Both the position numbers and the translations under genes were made by a program. Shown here one piece after another: positions 29,315 to 37,286 of a stretch of 38,109 nt of DNA. The DNA comes from Planctomycetota bacterium (GTDB taxonomy: Bacteria > Planctomycetota > UBA8108 > UBA1146 > JAJFFE01), in the NCBI GenBank assembly GCA_021776775.1, contig JAJFFE010000112.1, forward strand, positions 1-38,109, in the 5' to 3' direction. The notes beneath the pieces are model-generated. The model saw nothing but the letters and a program-made list of their open reading frames with translations, made no database searches and had not been told where the DNA came from. Positions within the stretch are counted from its first letter, which is position 1. Every line of letters begins with the position of its first letter.

Positions 29315-29923
29315 GTGACGGATAACGACCGCGATGACGTCTGGCCTCCGATCGAGAAGGGGCGGGCGGTTCCGGGTGCGGACCATCTCGGCGTGTGGCT
29401 GTTTCTTATCAGTTTGGGAATTCCCTTTCTGGTCGTGATCGGTTCGTACTTCATTCTTCGCGCGTACTCGGAGACGTGGGGGCCGGCCGATGTCGATGCC
29501 ATCCCGGCCGTGCTCTGGATAAGTACCGTGTCGATCGTCCTGGTCAGCGTCTTCTCCCACCTATCGGTGAAGTGGATTCGAGTCGACCAAGCGCCGCGAG
29601 CCAAGAGTGCGCTGCTCGTCGCGTCCTTGTGTGTCGCGATCTTCTCGCTTTGCCAAGTCATCGCTTGGGAGCAGATGCGCGTTTCCTTCGCGGACCTCGG
29701 CGAGGATCTTCGCCCCTACAAAGTCGGCTTCTACTTGATGACGGGGTTTCACGCTCTCCACGTCGTCGGGGGGATGATCCTCCAGGGGTGGGTGCTGACG
29801 CAGTCCTTCCGCGCGCGGTACTGGAGCCTGTACCACCCAGGCTTACGCTACGCGGCGTGGTACTGGCACTTTCTCGACGGACTCTGGATCGCCATCTTCG
29901 TCGCGCTGCTCTGTGGTCGTTGA
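29315..29923 (+). CDS. Second, divergent cytochrome c oxidase subunit III
   Basis: A 202-residue protein of the CoxC family with about five TM helices, recognisable by HLGVWLFLISLGIPFLVVIG, MTGFHALHVVGGMILQGWV and the closing YWHFLDGLWIAIFVALLC. In an ungapped alignment of the first helix with the main CoxC, the conserved Glu36 is Leu34 here. The start is GTG 29315 with GAGGAGAA upstream. It has no His-rich insertion. It may serve as an alternative subunit III or belong to another oxidase whose subunit I is elsewhere. Confidence 0.88.
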   Translation: MTDNDRDDVWPPIEKGRAVPGADHLGVWLFLISLGIPFLVVIGSYFILRAYSETWGPADVDAIPAVLWISTVSIVLVSVFSHLSVKWIRVDQAPRAKSALLVASLCVAIFSLCQVIAWEQMRVSFADLGEDLRPYKVGFYLMTGFHALHVVGGMILQGWVLTQSFRARYWSLYHPGLRYAAWYWHFLDGLWIAIFVALLCGR

Positions 29924-29952
29924 TGTCCGTGGCAGGTGCCGACCCGTTCGCG

Positions 29953-31731
29953 CTACTCGAATCGGACCCGCATCCCCAGCACCTCGGGGATCGGCGGCGT
30001 GTTCTTGGTGATACGGCTGAACTGTTTGGACGCCACACTCTGCGATTCGCGGTGGGTGTCGATCCAACGTGGTGGGATCGCCTGGTAGAAGAGCCTTGCG
30101 ATGACGGTCGCCTTGCCACGCGTACCCGTCAACACGTCGAGTTCGAATCGTACGACGTCGTGCCCGGCGACGAACGATGGGTCCGCGCCGACGCCGATCG
30201 GTGCGGTGGCGGCGCCGTCGGGCCCGCCTTCCCACCACCCGGCGGGCAAGATGCGATTGTCCTTGGCGAACTGCGTTGCTTGCGTCAACCGGGTCACCGG
30301 GCGCCCGTCAGAGTCGGCCGGTACCGCCTCGTAGATGGGAACGTGGTTCGGTGTTCGCACGACGTCTCGGTGGGGGTGCAGCGCCGCCTCTTCGATGCCG
30401 ACGAGACGACCCGTCTCGTCGACGTTTCCGGTGACGAAGACCTCTTGTCCGCCGACGCGCACTTCGACCATGAGCCACATACGTCGAGACGGAAAGCCCG
30501 TCGGTAGTTTGTGGCCGGTGCGGTTCTCGATGCGGACGTCGAAGAGCAGCGATCCGTCGCGCCGGCTGATTTCCGAGATTTCGAGCTCTGCGGTTCGATC
30601 GAGCAGTGCGACGCGTGCCGCGGTGGCCGCTCGGCGGAGATCGTCGAGCGGCGCCTCGACCTCCAGCTCGTCGGCGTTGTGGCGCAGCAGGTCGAGCACG
30701 TATGCGTTGCCACCGATCGACCCGTGCGAGCCGACCGCGGCGCGGCGCGCCAGGTTGAAGTCGCGGCCGAGCGGACTGCGTGCGATTCTTCGATCGTGGC
30801 TCGGCTGGAAGTGGCACTCTTGGCACTCCTGTCGAGACGCCGGGTCGGTCGCACGCCACTCCAGGTAGCTGCTCGAGACCAGCAGCTTTTCCGCGCCGAT
30901 TCGGTACGTGTGGCAACTGCCGCACAGTTCCGACTTCTTCATGTGCGGCCCTGCCGCCGGCGTGAACGCCGTGTGGGCCACCATGGGGCCCGCCGACGGT
31001 GAAGCGTGCGGCCCGTACAGTCGACGGTTCTTGTCGTAGGGGATCTTACCGTCGAAGAACGCGTCTCCTTCCCAGCCGTTGGGCGAGGCGGCGTGGCAAC
31101 TGGTGCAGGACACTCCGTCGAGACCGAGTGGATCGGACAGGGCCGCCACCAGTCCTCCGAGGGAGTCTGGCCGACCTCCGAGAGAATCTGTGACCGACGG
31201 GGCCGGGGCCACCCGACCGTCGAGACGAGCTGCGTGGTACACCATGGGGGAATGGCAAGCCAAGCAGCTGTCCTCGAGCGCGGTGCGATCGGTCGCGGAC
31301 GCGATTCGCCCCGACTCGAGCACTGCTTGCGCGCGATAGAACGGATCCCGCGCGGCGTTGGCGTGCATACCGGATTGCCAGAGCGACCACGGTGAGACGT
31401 CGCGCCCGAGCGAATCCCGCAGCGCCAATGCGTCGTCGGAACCGCCGTGGCACGACTGGCAACCGTCAGCCGTCGCAAAATACGCGTTCAGCCCGAACGG
31501 AGTCTCGCCGGATCCCCAGGTCACGGGTTCGGCTGAGTCGTTGTCCGTTTGGGATGGCTCGGGTGCAGATGATTTGGGGAACGTTGTATCGCGGGCGGAT
31601 TGTTCCGCCGCACTTAGTACTACCGTCGGCTGTGCATGTACCGTCGACGGAGCGTGCACCGCCGGTAGCACGAGGATCAGCAAGAGCGGGGTAACGATCA
31701 CAGCGGCAACGAAAGGCGTGCGGAGACCCAA
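29953..31731 (-). CDS. Periplasmic pentaheme cytochrome c
   Basis: A 592-residue exported multiheme cytochrome. Counted from the start used here, heme sites are CQSCH 91-95, CLACH 156-160, CTSCH 209-213, CGSCH 270-274 and CQECH 303-307; additional His residues between them can act as distal ligands, as in cytochrome c554-like proteins. The C-terminal 280 residues are beta-rich with RTGHKLPTGFPSRRMWL. The start TTG 31731 is preferred: GGGAAGGGA lies 6 nt upstream, a signal peptide (about 1-33) begins at once, and a promoter is placed just before it. An in-frame ATG at 31890 would add 53 low-complexity residues, overlap the next gene and lie upstream of the promoter. Electron partner unknown; ACIII or caa3 are candidates by proximity. 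Confidence 0.85.
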   Translation of the reverse strand: MGLRTPFVAAVIVTPLLLILVLPAVHAPSTVHAQPTVVLSAAEQSARDTTFPKSSAPEPSQTDNDSAEPVTWGSGETPFGLNAYFATADGCQSCHGGSDDALALRDSLGRDVSPWSLWQSGMHANAARDPFYRAQAVLESGRIASATDRTALEDSCLACHSPMVYHAARLDGRVAPAPSVTDSLGGRPDSLGGLVAALSDPLGLDGVSCTSCHAASPNGWEGDAFFDGKIPYDKNRRLYGPHASPSAGPMVAHTAFTPAAGPHMKKSELCGSCHTYRIGAEKLLVSSSYLEWRATDPASRQECQECHFQPSHDRRIARSPLGRDFNLARRAAVGSHGSIGGNAYVLDLLRHNADELEVEAPLDDLRRAATAARVALLDRTAELEISEISRRDGSLLFDVRIENRTGHKLPTGFPSRRMWLMVEVRVGGQEVFVTGNVDETGRLVGIEEAALHPHRDVVRTPNHVPIYEAVPADSDGRPVTRLTQATQFAKDNRILPAGWWEGGPDGAATAPIGVGADPSFVAGHDVVRFELDVLTGTRGKATVIARLFYQAIPPRWIDTHRESQSVASKQFSRITKNTPPIPEVLGMRVRFE

Positions 31732-31737
31732 CTGGAG

Positions 31738-31746
31738 TCCCTTCCC
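31738..31746 (-). promoter_or_regulatory. Shine-Dalgarno supporting a TTG start for the pentaheme cytochrome
   Basis: GGGAAGGGA on the minus strand, 6 nt before TTG at 31731. Together with the promoter just upstream it favours this rare start codon. Confidence 0.55.
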
Positions 31747-31768
31747 GAAAGACGAGCGAGGGAGTTGG

Positions 31769-31798
31769 ATTGTAGCAGCGTTGCCGCGCCACGACCAA
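31769..31798 (-). promoter_or_regulatory. Sigma70-like promoter for the pentaheme cytochrome gene
   Basis: On the minus strand TTGGTC (31793-31798) and TACAAT (31769-31774, five of six matches) are spaced by 18 nt. The predicted start of transcription is near 31762, about 31 nt before the TTG start codon. Confidence 0.55.
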
Positions 31799-31861
31799 TG
31801 ACTCCGCGTCGGGTCGCTCGGGGAAGATCGTGAGCCTTCGCTACCTATCGATCGCGCTGAG

Positions 31862-32227
31862 CTAAGCGGCGCAGGCGGACCGATACTCACGCAGCTCGCG
31901 CTGTAGAGAGTCGGCGGTGAGCGCGCTGCACTCCACGAGGAACTCGCCGAGAGGCTTTCGCGTCACCCGCTGATCGGCGATCAGTTCGTCGACTTGTTCT
32001 CGCGAGAGAATCCCGAGTTCGACCGAGACGTCGCCGAAGAAGTCGGACGAGCGACGATCGTCGACGCGCAGCGCGAGCACGTTCGCGACGTCGCGATAGG
32101 CGAGGTACCCCTTGGCTATCGCCAGTTCGCCGATGGGGATTTGGTCGTGGCGTTGACGGTCGAGAGCGGAGACGAGTTGAGCCGCGGTAATCGCGCCGCT
32201 GTCGATGAGGAACCGGCCGAACTGCAT
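31862..32227 (-). CDS. Small protein of two MshEN-like repeats
   Basis: A 121-residue soluble protein made of two similar halves: FGRFLIDSGAITAAQLVSAL (from residue 3) and FGDVSVELGILSREQVDELI (from about residue 64), each followed by a LGEL/LGEF segment. This pattern resembles the N-terminal regulatory domain of type II secretion and type IV pilus ATPases (MshEN/GspE-N), which in some proteins binds cyclic di-GMP. Here it stands alone, with no ATPase. Function and ligand are unproven. Confidence 0.72.
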   Translation of the reverse strand: MQFGRFLIDSGAITAAQLVSALDRQRHDQIPIGELAIAKGYLAYRDVANVLALRVDDRRSSDFFGDVSVELGILSREQVDELIADQRVTRKPLGEFLVECSALTADSLQRELREYRSACAA

Positions 32228-32341
32228 GGTTGAGACCCCCGGGAGTTTCTGTGGGTAGAGAGCTTCCTTACGGTATCGACCGCCGACGGGGTAAAGGTTG
32301 AGGATCGGTCACTTCGTCGGCTGCTTCGCGTCCGGGAACGC

Positions 32342-33091
32342 TTACGCGAAAACGACTTCCGCAAACGACCGGATCACCGGATGGGAATGGGGAGGGGGCG
32401 TGGCGTTTCCTGGCCGGGCGAGCAGCGCGACCGGCAGGCCCGCCGCGGCGGCAGCATCGAGCTCTTCCACGACGTCGCTCAAGAAGAGCATGTCGGCCGG
32501 GCGTCGCTCCCAGGAGGAGGCGATGGCTCGGTAGCTGGCTTCGTCCTTCTTGCCGCCGACGGTCGTGTCGAAGTGGATCGAGAAACGGTCCAGGACGTTG
32601 CCGGCCGTCGTGTGTCCGAAGAAGAGCTTCTGTGCGGCGACGCTACCACTCGAGTAGATGCCGATCTCGCGGCCCGACTCGCGCCACTCATCGATCGCCG
32701 GCAGCACATCGTCAAACACCGGGGCGCATAGCTCCCCGGACTCGAAGCCGGACTTCCAAATCAACCCTTGGAGTTCTTTCAGTCCCGTCGCTTTGATGTC
32801 GGCGTCCATCAACCGCCGGACTTCGCGTTCGACCTCGCGACGTGCTCGGGTGTCGGTCGCCTCACCCAGCCATGACGCCGCGTCCGCGTGGCCCAGATCT
32901 CGTGCGAGCTGTCCGACGGCGCGTTCTAACGCGTCGTCGCGCCAGGAGGAGTCGAGATAGTCCGACAGTGCTCGCGCCGCAAACGGAAACATGACGTCGT
33001 GCACGAACGCGATCGGACTAGTGGTGCCCTCGATGTCGAGAAGCAGCGATCGTGCGGCAGTCGGCGGCAGACTGGATCGTCGCTCCGTCAT
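32342..33091 (-). CDS. mtnC: Enolase-phosphatase E1 MtnC
   Basis: A 249-residue HAD-superfamily enzyme of methionine salvage that enolises and dephosphorylates 2,3-diketo-5-methylthiopentyl-1-phosphate to the acireductone. The nucleophile motif is LLLDIEGTTSPIAFVHDVMF (Asp19, Glu21); later HAD motifs are YSSGSVAAQKLFFGHT, a Lys in GGKKDEASY and LFLSDVVEELDAA. The start ATG 33091 overlaps the mtnD stop by 4 nt; the longer reading to 33148 would run into mtnD and is not needed. Its product is the substrate of MtnD next door. Confidence 0.95.
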   Translation of the reverse strand: MTERRSSLPPTAARSLLLDIEGTTSPIAFVHDVMFPFAARALSDYLDSSWRDDALERAVGQLARDLGHADAASWLGEATDTRARREVEREVRRLMDADIKATGLKELQGLIWKSGFESGELCAPVFDDVLPAIDEWRESGREIGIYSSGSVAAQKLFFGHTTAGNVLDRFSIHFDTTVGGKKDEASYRAIASSWERRPADMLFLSDVVEELDAAAAAGLPVALLARPGNATPPPHSHPVIRSFAEVVFA

Positions 33092-33678
33092 ACCGGCTCT
33101 ATTCGCGACGAATACCGATCGCCTTCGAGATAGCTCGGACCCCAACAAACCGGCTGATACCGTTCGTGCACTCCGTTTTCGACGTACTCCGGAGTCCAGC
33201 CGCTCATCTCTTCGAAGAGGCGAATGCAGCGGATCGATCGATCCTCGCAGAGTTCGAACCAGTGTTGCGTCCCGCGGGGAACGTTGATCAAGTCGCCCGC
33301 GTCGACCTGGATCGCGAACACACGCTCGGGCGCGTTGTCGGCCATGCCGTGAATATGGAACACTCCGCGCCCGGCGACCGTGAAGCGAACTTCGTCTTCA
33401 GAGTGAGTGTGCTCTTTGTTGAACTTGTCGAGCATCGCGGAGAGGCCCGGGGTGTCCGCCGTGACGTTGATCACGTCGGCGGTGACGAACCCGCCGCGCT
33501 CTTTCAGCCGTTCGATCTCGGTCGAGAAGTGGTCGAGGATTTGTTCGTCAGTCGCGTCGGGATCGAGATCGTCGACGGGCCACTGCTCGTACCAAAGACC
33601 GTACGGAGCCAAGAACGCACGGATGTCGTCGGCGTTTTTCAGTGTTCGGTTTTCGTCGGCAATCGTGACACGAGCCAT
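33088..33678 (-). CDS. mtnD: Acireductone dioxygenase MtnD
   Basis: A 196-residue cupin enzyme. With Fe2+ it converts the acireductone and O2 to 4-methylthio-2-oxobutanoate and formate; with Ni2+ or Co2+ members give methylthiopropionate, formate and CO. Metal ligands are His90, His92, Glu96 (EHTHSEDEVRF) and His139 (GTQHWFEL). The start ATG 33678 has GGGAGG just upstream; longer reading into mtnB is not supported. It lies 17 nt after mtnB and overlaps mtnC by 4 nt. Confidence 0.95.
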   Translation of the reverse strand: MARVTIADENRTLKNADDIRAFLAPYGLWYEQWPVDDLDPDATDEQILDHFSTEIERLKERGGFVTADVINVTADTPGLSAMLDKFNKEHTHSEDEVRFTVAGRGVFHIHGMADNAPERVFAIQVDAGDLINVPRGTQHWFELCEDRSIRCIRLFEEMSGWTPEYVENGVHERYQPVCWGPSYLEGDRYSSRIEPV

Positions 33679-33695
33679 AGAATTCCCTCCCGGTG

Positions 33696-34334
33696 TCAGT
33701 CGTGGATGCGCCCGCTCACCTCGAGCAAGAACTCGAGGCAGTGTAGGTGTCGTCGCGCATCGTTCAATGTCGTGCCCCACGTGTAGAGTCCGTGCCCCGC
33801 GATCAAGTAGCCGTGCTTCAGTGAATCGGGATCGCGGTGGCGTCGGTCAGCGACCTGATCGGCCAACTCGGCGATGTCCTGCCTGTTTTCGAAGATCGCC
33901 AATCGGACCGGAGTCTCGTGGCTGTCGACTCCACTCAAGGCCTTCTGCATCTCGTAGCCGCAGACTTCCCACTGGCCCAGATCTACGGCACGCTTCGACA
34001 GCACGGTGCTCCATACCGAGTGCGTGTGGAGGACAGCGCCGACACCCGCCGACGCCGCGTACGCTTCGACGTGCAGGAGGCTTTCCGCGCTGGGACGGGC
34101 GATCGTGTCGCCGACCACCGCATTCATTACCGTCCCGTCTGCGTCCAACTCGACGAAGTCATCGGGGGAGAGCGCGCCCTTGTCGAAGCCAGAGCCGGTG
34201 ATCAGCAGGGTCAGTGGATCGTGTCCAGTGCGCACGCTGTAGTTGCTGCTCGTGGCGAGCGACCACCCTCGTTGGTGGCACTCCTGTCCGATACGAATCA
34301 ATTCCCCGCGAGGGTCATCGATTGCCGCTGTCAT
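33696..34334 (-). CDS. mtnB: Methylthioribulose-1-phosphate dehydratase MtnB
   Basis: A 212-residue class II aldolase-fold zinc enzyme that dehydrates methylthioribulose 1-phosphate, the step before MtnC. Zinc ligands are His103 and His105 (VLHTHSVWSTVLS) and His181 (GHGLYTWG); Glu84 in PSAESLLHVE is the likely acid/base partner. The GLYTWG plus LEFLLEVS ending is typical of MtnB rather than sugar aldolases. ATG 34334 overlaps the stop of the DUF3179 gene by 4 nt. mtnA and mtnK, for the earlier steps, are not in the window. Confidence 0.93.
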   Translation of the reverse strand: MTAAIDDPRGELIRIGQECHQRGWSLATSSNYSVRTGHDPLTLLITGSGFDKGALSPDDFVELDADGTVMNAVVGDTIARPSAESLLHVEAYAASAGVGAVLHTHSVWSTVLSKRAVDLGQWEVCGYEMQKALSGVDSHETPVRLAIFENRQDIAELADQVADRRHRDPDSLKHGYLIAGHGLYTWGTTLNDARRHLHCLEFLLEVSGRIHD

Positions 34335-35458
34335 CGGGGCGTCTTCGACTCGCGCTGCGACTCCGACGGTGTGACGGGACCGAGCTTGGTGTTCTCGATC
34401 GCGTACCACGCAAAGTAGCGGGCGTACGAAACCGTCAGCTGGGACTCTTCCGCGAGGCGCGGATAGATGGTCGGGGTGTCGATGGTCGTCGCTCCAGAAT
34501 GGTGCACGAAATCGAGTTCGAGATCGTCAAACACTTTTAGTCTGGCCACGCCGGCGTCGAGCTTTGCGGTGATGTCGTCGAAGAAGAGAATTCGTTGTTC
34601 ATCGCCGCGACGGATGATGAGTAGTGGGTCGAACAGCTTGCGACCGTCGGAGGTGTCCGGGAGCGGATCGACCTTGAAGTTCGGTTGTCCCTGCGTCAGG
34701 TAGGAATCGTACGCGCGCTTCTTGTAACACTTACTCAGGAGCGAGGCGAAGCCAGGCACGATGGTCGACGACGGATAGCGCTTCATCCAGTCGCCGTACG
34801 AAGCCAATTCACAGGAGAGACGTTCGAGAGTGCGACCGGACAGTGGCCCGGCGATAGCTTCCCCGCGAAGCTGTAGAAAGAGGCTCGAGTCGTTCGTCTC
34901 GGCTTGGGTGTCGTAGAAGATCAAGTTGCTGTTGAAGAGCATGCCGCTGTCGCCGAAGGTCCGTGCCTCACCGTCGAGGCGTCGATCGAAGATGACCGCG
35001 GAGTCACAGGGGCCGTGGAATGTCACCAGGATGGGCAACCCGCCGACGATGTCGTTGACCGTCGTGTGCCAGTTCAAGACACGCAACGGATAGCAACGAG
35101 CCTCACCCGCGATGTGCACTCCGACGACTCGATCGGACGGCACCAGGAATTTACTACCCCACTTCTTGTTGAGCTCGTGTTGAAGCAGCGCCTCCGGGTT
35201 GCGCAACGAAGGGAAGCCGTCGCGCTTGACCGCGACGACGATGTCTTCGGCCGGGACGCGGATGTTCGACAGATCGAATCCGTTCGGCGCTCGCGTGCCC
35301 ATCGATCGAACCACCACCGCGAGGCAGAGAATCGCGGCGAGAACGAGAACCCAACCACCACCGGTGAACGTGAGCATGCGCTCTGTCTTCGCCAGCTCCG
35401 GTCCTTTGGGAGGGGCGAGGTCGGTGGCAGAATTGAGGGTCGAGTCTGGATTTTCCAT
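34331..35458 (-). CDS. DUF3179 membrane-anchored protein
   Basis: A 375-residue protein with one N-terminal TM helix (about 34-52) and a large extracytoplasmic DUF3179 domain, recognised by VVGVHIAGEARCYPLRVLNWHTTVND, VTFHGPCDSAVIFDR, FGDSGMLFNSNLIFYD and the ending SYARYFAWYA. The domain has conserved Cys, His and Tyr but no assigned activity; it is frequent in planctomycetes and haloarchaea. The Shine-Dalgarno AAGGAA overlaps the stop region of ctaB 9 nt upstream, and the gene is coupled to mtnB by a 4-nt overlap. Confidence 0.88.
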   Translation of the reverse strand: MENPDSTLNSATDLAPPKGPELAKTERMLTFTGGGWVLVLAAILCLAVVVRSMGTRAPNGFDLSNIRVPAEDIVVAVKRDGFPSLRNPEALLQHELNKKWGSKFLVPSDRVVGVHIAGEARCYPLRVLNWHTTVNDIVGGLPILVTFHGPCDSAVIFDRRLDGEARTFGDSGMLFNSNLIFYDTQAETNDSSLFLQLRGEAIAGPLSGRTLERLSCELASYGDWMKRYPSSTIVPGFASLLSKCYKKRAYDSYLTQGQPNFKVDPLPDTSDGRKLFDPLLIIRRGDEQRILFFDDITAKLDAGVARLKVFDDLELDFVHHSGATTIDTPTIYPRLAEESQLTVSYARYFAWYAIENTKLGPVTPSESQRESKTPR

Positions 35459-35467
35459 CGATGTTCC

Positions 35468-36463
35468 TTATCCGACGAGCCAGCGTCCGGGAGTGACAAG
35501 CGGTGCACTCGGATCGCAGAGAAGAAGACCGAAGAGAAGCGGCAAGTAGATGAGGCTGGCCAAGAACAGTTGGCGTGCCGTGGCGTAACACGGGTTCCGC
35601 GAGAAACGCCACGTCGGGATGAGAAAGAGCGCGCCTAAGATGGGGGCGATCACCATGGACAGCCAGCCGGTGATCCCGAACAGCCCGGGGGTCAGGCTCA
35701 CGGGAAGGAGCGCCAACGCGTAGAGCATCGCCATGGCGCCACTTCGACGACCCGACGGGTCAGCCACCGAGAGCATGCGAAAGCCGCCGCGCGCGTAGTC
35801 TTCGCGGTACATCCACGCGATTGCCAAGAAGTGGGGGATTTGCCACAGGAACAGGATCGCAAACAGCGTCCAACTACCCCCGGTCAACTCACCGGTTGCA
35901 CCGGCCCAACCGATCAACGTCGGCAGTGCCCCGGGAACGGCCCCGACCAGAGTGTTCGCGGTCACTTTGCGTTTCAGTGGTGTGTAGACCAGCACGTAAC
36001 TGAGTAACGTGGCGAGCGCTAATCCGGCGGCGAGACGGTTGGTTTCTTCGAGCAGGACCCACAGACCAAGACCGCCGGAAACAGTGGCGATCATCATCGC
36101 GCCGCCCAAGCCGATGCGACCGGTGACGAGCGGGCGGTGCCGGGTGCGTTCCATTCGGCGGTCGAACGGAATCTCCCAAACCTGATTGAGCGTGCTGGCC
36201 GCGGCGGCGACCAATGTCGTGCCGATCATCGTGGCGACGAGCGCCCGGAAGTCGATGACTTGCTGCGACCCGGTCGCTAAGAGAAAGCCGATTCCGGTTG
36301 TGACCACCACGAGACCGGTCAATCGAATCTTCGCGAGTTCCATGACCGCGGCCATATACGGAACGCGCTCCGGTGCGACGGCATCCGCAGGACGGGTCGG
36401 GTCGGCTCCGGCGGGGTCCACGACAGGGTCCACGGCGGGGGAGGGGGTTGGGGGGAGCGTCAC
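35468..36463 (-). CDS. ctaB: Protoheme IX farnesyltransferase (heme O synthase) CtaB
   Basis: A 331-residue UbiA-superfamily membrane prenyltransferase that adds a farnesyl group to heme b to make heme O, the substrate of CtaA. The first Asp-rich motif is NQVWEIPFDRRMERTRHRPL (93-112) and the second region YTPLKRKVTANTLVGAVPGALP; about nine TM helices follow. The start GTG 36463 has AAAGG 7 nt upstream (36471-36475). The in-frame ATG at 36598 lies upstream of a TAAAAT box and would add a non-family stretch; ATG 36355 is a further alternative. It heads the five-gene set ending in mtnC. Confidence 0.93.
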   Translation of the reverse strand: MTLPPTPSPAVDPVVDPAGADPTRPADAVAPERVPYMAAVMELAKIRLTGLVVVTTGIGFLLATGSQQVIDFRALVATMIGTTLVAAAASTLNQVWEIPFDRRMERTRHRPLVTGRIGLGGAMMIATVSGGLGLWVLLEETNRLAAGLALATLLSYVLVYTPLKRKVTANTLVGAVPGALPTLIGWAGATGELTGGSWTLFAILFLWQIPHFLAIAWMYREDYARGGFRMLSVADPSGRRSGAMAMLYALALLPVSLTPGLFGITGWLSMVIAPILGALFLIPTWRFSRNPCYATARQLFLASLIYLPLLFGLLLCDPSAPLVTPGRWLVG

Positions 36464-36527
36464 AGCGCAGCCTTTGGAATCACAGCGAGGCCTTTGGGCG
36501 AGAGGAGTCGGCGTCGGAAGGCGCGAG

Positions 36528-36533
36528 ATTTTA
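36528..36533 (-). promoter_or_regulatory. Candidate -10 box upstream of ctaB
   Basis: TAAAAT on the minus strand (five of six matches), with a predicted transcription start near 36521 and a leader of about 57 nt. No good -35 box sits at the right distance, so the call is tentative. Confidence 0.35.
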
Positions 36534-36657
36534 GAGCGAACGCGCGGCTTCAGCCAGCCTAAGCCGTCGTGATTCCGACGCCAAGTGGATTGTTCCAAAG
36601 CTTTTTATGGACGCAATTTACCGGACTCGTCCCTCGTCGCTCGACACTCGCCTTGCG

Positions 36658-36682
36658 AAATGGTACCAAAAAGGTACCCTTT
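36658..36682. promoter_or_regulatory. 25-bp palindrome upstream of the Rrf2 gene, candidate operator
   Basis: Two GGTACC hexamers (36662-36667 and 36673-36678) flank five A; outside them AAA and TTT continue the symmetry, with one mismatch pair, centred on 36670. It lies in the divergent region between ctaB and the Rrf2 gene and overlaps the spacer of a weak TTGCGA/TACCCT promoter-like pair on the plus strand. Rrf2 proteins bind palindromes of about this size, so autoregulation is plausible but not shown. Confidence 0.5.
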
Positions 36683-36758
36683 CGCCCGAACCCGCGGTGA
36701 TTCCTCGCACCGCCGAGGCCGCGGAGTTCGCGACGAGACGACCGCCGGAACGGGACGC

Positions 36759-37286
36759 ATGATTCGCCTGACGCGCCAGACCGATCTCGGAATCCAGCTC
36801 ATGGTGTGGTTTGCCAGCGCAGCTCGCGCTCAGGCGATTACCGCCCGGGAGTTGTCAGAGAAGGTCCGAAGCTCGGCGCCGCTGGTGAGCAAAGCTCTCA
36901 AGCTGCTGTCGAAGGCGGGACTCTTGGATTCGCACCGCGGGAAGAATGGCGGTTACGTCCTGTCGCGACCGCCAGAGGAGATCTCGATCGCCGACCTGGT
37001 GGAAGCGATCGAGGGTCCGATTGCGTTGACCGAGTGCGCGTCGAGCAACAGCAGCTGCGAGCAAGAGGATTGGTGCCCGGTGGGCTCCAACATGAAGGTC
37101 ATCAACCAAGCCATCCACCAAGCGCTCGACGGAGTGAGCCTGGCGAAGATGGCGATGCCCGGCAATCCCGCGCTGATGCAGGGGTCGACTCGCGACGGAT
37201 CGGCCCGCGCCCATCCAAGTCGGGTTCCTTCCACTGGGGTCGCGGGGCCGGCGCTGGCCCACGAAGAAGCGAAGTCTCCGGGCTAG
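36759..37286 (+). CDS. Rrf2-family Fe-S-responsive regulator of the suf genes
   Basis: A 175-residue transcription factor. The winged-helix domain shows LTRQTDLGIQLMVWFA, ITARELSEKVRSSAPLVSKALKLLSKAGLLDSHRGKNGGY (about 27-66) and the ISIADLVEAIEGP helix. Three cysteines, Cys93, Cys100 and Cys106 (CASSNSSCEQEDWC), sit where IscR and related SUF regulators bind a [2Fe-2S] cluster, here spaced x6 and x5. A disordered tail of about 40 residues follows. Its neighbour is sufB, which supports a role in Fe-S assembly control. The start ATG 36759 is chosen because it begins the domain; upstream in-frame codons run through the palindrome region. Confidence 0.9.
   Translation: MIRLTRQTDLGIQLMVWFASAARAQAITARELSEKVRSSAPLVSKALKLLSKAGLLDSHRGKNGGYVLSRPPEEISIADLVEAIEGPIALTECASSNSSCEQEDWCPVGSNMKVINQAIHQALDGVSLAKMAMPGNPALMQGSTRDGSARAHPSRVPSTGVAGPALAHEEAKSPG

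Noticed and set aside
36585..36758. Upstream extension of the Rrf2 protein to an ATG at 36585
   Set aside because: It would translate through the palindrome and promoter region and adds 58 Arg-rich residues before the conserved domain start.
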